Positions 29,085 to 35,900 of a DNA stretch of 40,737 nucleotides are shown piece by piece; positions within the stretch are counted from its first letter, which is position 1; every line of letters begins with the position of its first letter. Position numbers and translations under genes: made by a program. Below the pieces are notes generated by a model. It was not told the origin of the DNA and searched no databases. It worked only from the letters and a program-made list of their open reading frames with translations. Origin of the DNA: Runella limosa DSM 17973 (GTDB lineage: Bacteria > Bacteroidota > Bacteroidia > Cytophagales > Spirosomataceae); contig NZ_KI519429.1 of assembly GCF_000482465.1 (NCBI RefSeq), forward strand, positions 194,950 through 235,686, written 5' to 3'.

Positions 29085-30791
29085 CTATAAAACAAACAAA
29101 CCGCTCACTCTCCCAAGCAAATCAGGATATTTTTTACGAATCCTATACCGTGCTTTCTTTACCGATTCGGCCGAAATACCAAGCATATTCCCTTTTACTT
29201 TATCGGTCAAATGTAACATCTCCAACGCAGCGAGACGTATTTCTGAGAGCTTTAAATCGGGATATTTTTGGCGAAGACGTTCAAAAAAATCAGGGAACGA
29301 CTCTTCAAAGAGATTTTTAAAGGCCATCCACTGCTCATCCGTTAGGAGCACACTTTTTTGAAGGCTTCTGAGCACGTTTGCAAACTCGGTCTGGTCAATT
29401 GTAGGTTTATCGTCCTCCTCAATTTGCGCAGTAATTTTTTCAATCAGTTCATTTTTTTCTTTGATATTAGACAAAAACTGCTCCAACTGTTTGTTGGCGT
29501 GGGCCAACATCTCTTCTGCTTTCCGTCGCTCTTCAACGTGCAAGCGTTTTTCTTCTTTCCTACGGGTATTGAGCCAATATACGATTCCTAAAAAGATGGC
29601 AGCCAACCCACCAATCACCCAATTTCGTAAGCTACGTTCGTTGGCCACTTGCACCTGAAGCGCTTTTCGTTCGTTGATGTATTTATCGGCTTGCAAGCGG
29701 CTTTCCAAAACCACTATTTTTTTATAATCCAACTGCAACTTCAACGTATCCTTCAATACCAGCAGTGAGTCTTTGTAACGGCTTGCTTTCCCAAAATCTC
29801 CTATTTTGGTATAATAAAGTCCCTGAGTTTCAAAGCGTATTAAGTCGTAGGTTGGATACGTCCAAATGGGCATTTTTATCGGAGGAGGCGCTAAAAAAGC
29901 TTTCGCTCTTTCCACCGAATCAAGCATGATAAGGGCATTGGCGATGTACATTCGGCTAATTGCGGCATTTTCAGGAATGGCCTTTTCATTAACTTTAGCT
30001 TCTTCGTACAAATACGGCAAGGCACGTTTATACTCCCCTTTTAACCGTAGCAAATTTCCCAAGTTCCCTCGGATTAAGACTTCAAAATTAATATGTTTTT
30101 GCGCTTTTGCGGCCTTGATTCCATCCTTAAACGCTTTTTCCGCCTTATCATATTCTTTCAATTTAAGGTAACAAAGTCCCAAATTATTATAAATCCCCAT
30201 GGGGGTAAAGACTACATTTGGGGGTTCTTTGAGGGCATCTTCGCAGTGAAATGCCGCCATTTTATAATCCTCAAAGAAATAATAAATATTAAAAAAGCCC
30301 ACGTAATAATAAATACTGTGGGGAAATTTCTCAAAATAGGTTTCTTCCAATAGTTTTCGGGCTTTAAATAAAAGTGGAAGCCCTAAAACATAATCTTTCT
30401 TATCGAAGGCAGTCAAGCCTCGACAAAAAAGAATGTAAGCTTTTAAATCTTCATAGGATGTTGTATTAAAAATGTCATCTATTTTTTTGTTTAAAACAGA
30501 TTTTTCTTTATCCAAATTTATAGTTACTTCTTGCAAGCGAAGGCGTAATATCTGAAGGTATGCCAAGGCACGTTTGTCTTTTTCTTGACTAGCTACTTTT
30601 TGTAAGCTATCCATTTGTAATTCAAAGCGACTGGCGGCATCCGTATTTTGAGCCACAAATTGGTAAGAAAAATCAATCAAAAAGCGAGTGCGTTTTTGCT
30701 CGACAGAGAACTGCTCTTGCCCATGCAGTGTCAAGATACTTCCCCATCCCATCCAACAAACTAAGAAAACAACCAGTACTCTAGTCAACAT
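29085..30791 (-). CDS. TPR / transmembrane / C-terminal HTH regulator
   Basis: The 568-residue protein has a signal peptide (MLTRVLVVFLVCWMGWGSILTLHGQ) and about 330 residues of tetratricopeptide-like helices; NNLGLCYLKLKEYDKAEKAF is a clear TPR. One membrane helix (NWVIGGLAAIFLGIVYWLN) and a charged coiled coil (RRKEEKRLHVEERRKAEEML) follow. The C-terminal HTH resembles a LuxR-type effector domain (LSEIRLAALEMLHL, then GISAESVKKARYRIRKKY). This layout is common in Bacteroidota: periplasmic TPRs and a cytoplasmic DNA-binding domain with no kinase. It probably senses an envelope signal through protein contacts. Its position 55 bp upstream of HTCS2 suggests coexpression. Confidence 0.9.
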   Translation of the reverse strand: MLTRVLVVFLVCWMGWGSILTLHGQEQFSVEQKRTRFLIDFSYQFVAQNTDAASRFELQMDSLQKVASQEKDKRALAYLQILRLRLQEVTINLDKEKSVLNKKIDDIFNTTSYEDLKAYILFCRGLTAFDKKDYVLGLPLLFKARKLLEETYFEKFPHSIYYYVGFFNIYYFFEDYKMAAFHCEDALKEPPNVVFTPMGIYNNLGLCYLKLKEYDKAEKAFKDGIKAAKAQKHINFEVLIRGNLGNLLRLKGEYKRALPYLYEEAKVNEKAIPENAAISRMYIANALIMLDSVERAKAFLAPPPIKMPIWTYPTYDLIRFETQGLYYTKIGDFGKASRYKDSLLVLKDTLKLQLDYKKIVVLESRLQADKYINERKALQVQVANERSLRNWVIGGLAAIFLGIVYWLNTRRKEEKRLHVEERRKAEEMLAHANKQLEQFLSNIKEKNELIEKITAQIEEDDKPTIDQTEFANVLRSLQKSVLLTDEQWMAFKNLFEESFPDFFERLRQKYPDLKLSEIRLAALEMLHLTDKVKGNMLGISAESVKKARYRIRKKYPDLLGRVSGLFVL

Positions 30792-30831
30792 ACGATGTAT
30801 CGGTTAGGAGACATTGCCAATCTTGTCTCGC

Positions 30832-30850
30832 TTGGGTCAACCCAAAAATA
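30832..30850 (-). promoter_or_regulatory. Candidate promoter with palindrome at the start site, TPR-HTH gene
   Basis: Minus-strand TATTTTTG (30850-30843) matches TAnnTTTG exactly. It runs into TTGGGT-TG-ACCCAA (30845-30832), a 6-bp inverted repeat that would overlap the transcription start, a typical place for a repressor. No -33 TTTG is at the standard distance. The leader to ATG 30791 would be about 45 nt. The remaining intergenic bases (30851-31044) are AT-rich and hold no gene that I can see. Confidence 0.45.
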
Positions 30851-31044
30851 GCACATAATTCGGGATATTTCCCACGGATCACATACCAAAAAACAAGCAA
30901 TACCGCCTAAATTTCCCTTTTTTTTATTGACTATCAACCCAATAACCGAAAACTAAATATCCCAAAAAATAGACCCAGTTTATTTACTATTAGTCAAAGC
31001 ATTAAATCGGTTATACATAATAAACAAGCTAGGCCGGCATGGGT

Positions 31045-31266
31045 TTATTCGCGCTCATTTGTTTCTTCCACATACTCAAGAATATCGGCGGGCTGGCAGT
31101 TGAGCGCTTTACAGATGGCTTCTAAAGTACTAAAACGTATGGCTTTGGCTTTTCCTGTTTTTAGAATAGAAAGATTGGAAAGGGTAAGGTCAACTTTTTC
31201 CGACAGCTCGTTGAGCGACATTTTTCGCTTTGCCATCATGACGTCTAAATTAACAACGATGGGCAT
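31045..31266 (-). CDS. XRE-family HTH regulator (YozG-like), partner of DUF2975 protein
   Basis: This is a 73-residue single-domain Cro/CI-type HTH: MAKRKMSLNELSEKVDLTLS, then LSILKTGKAKAIRFSTLEAICKALNCQPADIL. It matches the small YozG-like regulators that usually sit beside DUF2975 membrane proteins. Its start is 3 bp after the DUF2975 stop, so translation is probably coupled. It may repress the pair through the inverted repeat at 31857-31876; this is inferred. The stop overlaps an imperfect inverted repeat (AATAAAC at 31019-31025 with GTTTATT at 31043-31049), a weak terminator candidate. Confidence 0.93.
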   Translation of the reverse strand: MPIVVNLDVMMAKRKMSLNELSEKVDLTLSNLSILKTGKAKAIRFSTLEAICKALNCQPADILEYVEETNERE

Positions 31267-31269
31267 AGG

Positions 31270-31806
31270 TTAGATGGTTAAGTCGCTTTCGTTTTGAAGT
31301 TCAACCCCTCTTTTAAAAATTTGTGCAATTACGTAAATCACGGCCGCCATTAAAATAAAGGCTTGACTATCTTCCCAAAACGCATTTAAGCGGTCGGTAT
31401 CGAACTGGTGATGCTCCATGTTTTTGGCAACTTGTCGAGCAATGTAGCTGATAAGGCCAATGCAGAAAGTTTGTTCACTTAGTTGCGAGATTTTTGTGGA
31501 TACATAACTATTAAAAGGATTTGCCAAGTCCAACTTCTCCAGCAAGAGGATGACGAGGTAGAATAATATGGCCTTTAACGTAGCAATCGTTAGCACAAAG
31601 CTATACATACCGTAAAACGCCCATTTGCTTCGCTGATACATTTCACTCAAATCCAGTTTTTGGTATAGATTGCCCACAAATTCGGGCTTGAAAATGCTAA
31701 AAAGGAAATTGACAAGCAGTCCCCCCGCTTCTATAGACAAACCGACAAAAATCACCCAAGCGATTACATACAGAGCTTTGAAAACGAAGTTGTTTTGAGT
31801 TGACAT
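31270..31806 (-). CDS. DUF2975 family membrane protein
   Basis: The 178-residue protein has four predicted membrane helices: YVIAWVIFVGLSIEAGGLL, FVLTIATLKAILFYLVILLL, FCIGLISYIARQVA and AFILMAAVIYVIAQIF. The length and the downstream XRE gene fit the DUF2975 family, whose biochemical role is unknown. The ending LTI and the XRE start are 3 bp apart. It is preceded by an AT-rich candidate promoter. Confidence 0.9.
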   Translation of the reverse strand: MSTQNNFVFKALYVIAWVIFVGLSIEAGGLLVNFLFSIFKPEFVGNLYQKLDLSEMYQRSKWAFYGMYSFVLTIATLKAILFYLVILLLEKLDLANPFNSYVSTKISQLSEQTFCIGLISYIARQVAKNMEHHQFDTDRLNAFWEDSQAFILMAAVIYVIAQIFKRGVELQNESDLTI

Positions 31807-31831
31807 TGTGTTGAATGTTAAATTGATGATA

Positions 31832-31892
31832 CAAATGTGAAAAATATTTACTAAAAAACAATAAAAATATATTGTTTAAATAAAAATATATT
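31832..31892 (-). promoter_or_regulatory. Candidate promoter and operator of the DUF2975-XRE pair
   Basis: Minus-strand CACATTTG (31839-31832) and ATTG (31862-31859) are separated by 19 bp, the normal -7/-33 spacing. The -33 region overlaps an inverted repeat with 7-bp arms AACAATA and TATTGTT (31857-31876). A 14-bp direct repeat, aataaaaatatatt, occurs at 31860 and 31879. Either could be an XRE binding site or an AT-rich upstream element. Confidence 0.4.
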
Positions 31893-31905
31893 TTGAACAT
31901 CAAAA

Positions 31906-32292
31906 TTACAACTTCGCAAGTGCCTGTCGGCCCCATGCCACAAAGAGTGCCAAAAGACCCATGAAAATATTGAAACCAATGTCTTTTGCCTCACCTCTTG
32001 CAATGTGGAAAATACTGGCCGTAATCATTAAAGCAAGTATTCCATAAGCCGCCCAGATGGTTAGTCGAGGTTGGATACGAACTAACGCAGGGAGCAAAAT
32101 TCCCACGCCACCTAGTAGGTCGATAATGCCTGTGAGTGGAACAAGAGCAGGGGTATCTTTTACCCACGGGAAGGGAAGGCTTTCGGGGGTAAAGAGTTTG
32201 GTAAAACCTGCCCATACTAACGTGGCAGCTAGAAGCCCTTGGGTTATCCAAAGTATAATGTTCAGGATTTTGGAGTAGTTTGATTTTGTCAT
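31906..32292 (-). CDS. DoxX family membrane protein
   Basis: The 128-residue protein has four helices: ILNIILWITQGLLAATLVWAG, LVPLTGIIDLLGGVGILLPA, LTIWAAYGILALMITASIF and IGFNIFMGLLALFVAWG. The first helix ending in AGFTKLF is the DoxX-like signature. DoxX-like proteins are small inner-membrane proteins, sometimes linked to redox or quinone stress. It is divergent from an HxlR regulator with a shared palindrome, so it is probably the regulator's target. Confidence 0.9.
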   Translation of the reverse strand: MTKSNYSKILNIILWITQGLLAATLVWAGFTKLFTPESLPFPWVKDTPALVPLTGIIDLLGGVGILLPALVRIQPRLTIWAAYGILALMITASIFHIARGEAKDIGFNIFMGLLALFVAWGRQALAKL

Positions 32293-32310
32293 TTAATTGT
32301 TGTTGTAGCG

Positions 32311-32318
32311 CAAAAGTA
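32311..32318 (-). promoter_or_regulatory. -7 box of the DoxX gene
   Basis: Minus-strand TACTTTTG is an exact TAnnTTTG match, 19 nt before the ATG at 32292. TTTG at the -33 side is only 15 bp away, shorter than usual. Confidence 0.5.
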
Positions 32319-32342
32319 GCCACCTTTACAACCCAAACGGTG

Positions 32343-32382
32343 TTACTTTCCAGTGGGATAGTGCTATCCCACTGGAAAGTAA
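32343..32382. promoter_or_regulatory. Perfect 40-bp palindrome, candidate HxlR operator
   Basis: ttactttccagtgggatag (32343-32361) is followed by tg and then its exact reverse complement (32364-32382). It occupies the centre of the 108-bp gap between the divergent DoxX and HxlR genes. Each arm also contains a looser dyad, TTACT-N4-AGTGG, so it may hold two adjacent HxlR dimer sites. Confidence 0.7.
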
Positions 32383-32400
32383 TGTAAAAAAACGAAATCT

Positions 32401-32745
32401 ATGTTGTCCAAAGCTGGTTGTCCAAGAACAATGCTGTCGATTCAAGATGCCCTCGAAGCGGTTGAAGGAAGATGGAAGTTGCTCATTTTGTTTGTATTGG
32501 CCGAAAATCCAAAACGCTTCAAAGAAATTGCCAGAGAAGTGAAAGGGATTACGGACAAAACACTGTCGAAAGAGTTGAAAAGCCTAGAAGCCAATAAACT
32601 TATCCGCAGAGATGCCTATGATACGTTTCCGCCAACGGTCGAATATTCCATTACGCCTCACGGTTTATCGCTAGAAAAAGTGTTGGATGAACTCCATTTC
32701 TGGGGGCTATCGCATCGAAAAAAAGTGATTGAACAAGACCGTTAA
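32401..32745 (+). CDS. HxlR family winged-helix regulator
   Basis: The 114-residue protein has the HxlR (DUF24) pattern: DALEAVEGRWKLLILFVLAE, then RFKEIAREVKGITDKTLSKE, and the wing EYSITPHGLSLEKVL. Cys7 in the N-terminal AGCPR is at the place of the redox-sensing cysteine of YodB and HypR; it is the only Cys in the protein. A thiol or quinone/electrophile-responsive repressor of DoxX and of itself is the likely role, by family analogy. It is the only plus-strand gene in the window. Confidence 0.94.
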   Translation: MLSKAGCPRTMLSIQDALEAVEGRWKLLILFVLAENPKRFKEIAREVKGITDKTLSKELKSLEANKLIRRDAYDTFPPTVEYSITPHGLSLEKVLDELHFWGLSHRKKVIEQDR

Positions 32746-32758
32746 ACCGTTGTAGAAC

Positions 32759-32902
32759 TTACTTTTGGGCGGTTAGTTTTTGCTTTTTCAGCCACTTTTC
32801 AGTCTCTCCAAAAAACTGAGTAGGTTGTTCAACCCAACTTAGGTAGTTCGGGAAAAAGGTATTCCGTACCAAACATTGTACCAACTCATCTTTCAAAGAG
32901 TA
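32759..32902 (-). pseudogene. Possible C-terminal gene remnant
   Basis: Reading back from a TAA at 32759-32761, one minus frame stays open for more than 45 codons with protein-like content: LKDELVQCLVRN, FFPNYLSWVEQPTQFFGET and EKWLKKQKLTAQK. It has no ATG, and its 5' side runs into the end of the 1799-residue T9SS gene in another frame. It may be the tail of a gene broken when the T9SS gene was placed here. The family is not recognised; it may also be chance. Confidence 0.25.
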
Positions 32903-32918
32903 GCAACTTGCCTTCGCC

Positions 32919-35900
32919 CTATTCGTTTTTTACCACCTTCAACGTCGCTTGTTGTTCAAAGGTTTGTACCTGCAAAAAATACAGGCCATTGGCAAGTGAA
33001 CTCACCCCAAACTCCTCATGGTGCATATTCGTTTCTGGCACGAACTTCCGACTTAACACCTCTTGCCCCGCAGCATCTAGTAGTATCGCTTTCACCTCTT
33101 GCCCCTTGCTATCTTGCACTTCTAGGCGGAGGATATTGGTGACGGGGTTGGGAAGGACGAGAAGCCCCCTGCCCCCCGATGGGGGAACAATTACCGCTTG
33201 CCCTTCGCCATTTGCCGTGCGATGGTCCGACCCTTGCTCACGGCTCTCCGCTACCCGCACGGCTCCTACGCCGATACCAGCTTTCGACTGGATACGGAAC
33301 CAGTATTCTTGGTAGGCCAACACGTTCCCCTGCGGCTTGCGCGTTGAAGGATAGATACTGCCCCAACCCTTCTGATCCCAATACCTTACCCCCAACTTGT
33401 ACAATCCTTTGGGTAAACCTGCATCATATACGTTACCTCCCGCACCATTGTCTTGGTAAAAACCGTAGGCTGGATGATTTTGGGCGTACAATTCCGTCCA
33501 GCCTTCGCGGTTGGCGTACATAAAATAGGGTGCGTTGTTTTCGTGCGTGTTGAAAGAACGGATTACGCCCATCTCGGGTGTTGCCAACATGTCAAATGTT
33601 AGTGAACCATCCGTGCTCAAGCCACAGGCTTCCACGTTGATTGTCCAGTAACGAGGGGCTATTTTATTTGCGTTTTCTACAAAATATAAAGTCGGATTTT
33701 GTTGCGTACTCTGTTCCAACTCTGGCCCACCGTCACGCGTGATAAACTGACCTGCCCACGCTGCGCGGTCGTTTACCTTCACCGACGATTTGCTTTCTCC
33801 CACGTTAATCAACGTCACCACAAACGCATTCCAGTAAATATCCTTACGAACACTCTCCGAACTTTGACAACCACCTTCAAATAAACACTTCGCCCAGTAG
33901 GTCTGCTTGGTTACGTTATTGAATGCCACTTCAAAACTTGGTGTCGTCACCCCTGTGTTCCAAAACGTCTGACTGCCAGCAGGACAATTCGCCGAAATTG
34001 TTACACTCGTTCCTGTACATACTATCTCTTGTGAAGCCGTAATTACTGGCGCTACTTGCGTGGGCGTTAGCGTAAACGTCACTACGTTACTCTTTTCACT
34101 TACGCAGCCATTTTCCGTCTGACAACGAGCGTAGTAGGACGTCGTCTGGCTTGGTACAGTTGATGGCAAATTGGGCAAAGCCACGTTCGTAGTTGCATTG
34201 TACCATACCGTTCGCAAACTCCCGCAATTTGACAGTCCACTGAAACTTGCCGTCGCATCACAACTACTCGTCGATGACAACGAAACCGTCGGAGCACTCG
34301 GAATAGTTACTAACTTTAATCGCATAACCCCCGATTCAGATTCCACACACGACGGCGTTCCATCTGATTTGCGGCAGCGTACACGGTAATTATGAAATTG
34401 ATTATCCACCAAGCCCGTGGGCACGCCCGATGAATATTCACCACCATCGACCGAATAAAGTGTCACTTCGCCAGCGGCGCAATTGGCGTTAAACGTCAGC
34501 GGAATTGTAACCAAACTACACACTTCTTTGCTCTCTCCCACCAACACTGTCACGCCATCCACTAATAGTGAGACGTTCTGAGGAACGGAGGCACGGTTAT
34601 TTATCGTCAACTCAATGGGTGAAGTATAAGTACTCGGACAATTGGCATCACAAGCCGCTTGGTAGCGGTGGGGTTGGTTATTGGATGGTTGGGTAACTGG
34701 TTGACTGATTGTCCAATTGCTCCACGAACCACTGCCCACTTGCACCCGCCATACGGGAGAACCCACCACACACAAACCCGAAACATTAAACTGTAAACTG
34801 TTAACAGGATTCGCATCTATATCGCAGAATGTCTGACTGTTACCCTCGTTGAGCGTTTGTTGGAGTGTTGACAGCGTAATCGTAGGTTTACCTTGGACTT
34901 TCACTACAACACTGCCACTTTGAACTTGGCTGCAACCCGTCGAAGAACTCTCTGAAACACTCAATAACGTGTAAGTAAACTCTCCTACTGTTGTCGTCGA
35001 AACGGGAACGGTTACGCTATTGCCACTGACCGTTTTCACCGTTTGAGCAGCGCCATCATTGATTTTATACGTAAAGGTGTAAGGGGCGGTCGCATTTGCT
35101 CCCGTGAATGTAATGCTCGGTGTTGGGCTGTTTTGACATACCGTCGTTGTGCCTGAAATCGTCGCCGTCGGTAAAGGGTTGACCGTCACCACTGCACTTC
35201 CCGTTTGAGATTGACTACAATTATTCGGATTGGAGACTGACACCAAACGATACGTAAACTCACCCGCTGTTCCAGTAGTGACAGGAACAGTTACACTGTT
35301 TTCGCTTGTGGTAGTGGCCGTTTGTGAAGTCCCTTCGTTGAGTTTGTAAGTAAAGGTGTACGCCCCCGTCCCGTTTTGACCCGTGAAGGTTATACTTGGT
35401 GAGGTACTATTTTGGCATACCGTCGTTGCGCCTGAAATCGTCGCCGTCGGTTTCGCAGGATCCGTCAATACAACCGCCGTCGTGACCGCATTGCTCACGC
35501 AAGCCCCGTAAGTAGCAACCATGCCATTATAACTACCCGCGCCTAAATTAGGCAGGGTAATCACGCCGCTACCGTCGGAAGTAAAGTTAGCCGCCGACAC
35601 CAACACATTATTCTTTTTATAGATGACACTGTAAGTGGTGGTTTTAAGAAATCCGCTTAAACGAATGCTCCCCTCTGTTCCGCCGCAGGTGGTGGGGTGG
35701 CTGATGCTTACCGTAGGGGTAACGACTGCGGGTGGAGCTGATTGGTACTCATAGGCACCCAAATCAATCGTTCCTACTTTGCGGTTATTGCCCCCTAAAT
35801 CAATCGTGGTGGAGTTATCGGCATTATTTCCTGCATTGAGGACAGGTGAGCAAGCTTGCAGACGCAAATCACCTGAAGTACCAAGCCCTGCCGACGGCTG

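Noticed and set aside
31591-31610. Another gttagcacaaa sequence resembling one half of boxes A and B.
   Set aside because: It is inside the DUF2975 coding region, lacks the second half-site at 21 bp and has no promoter nearby.
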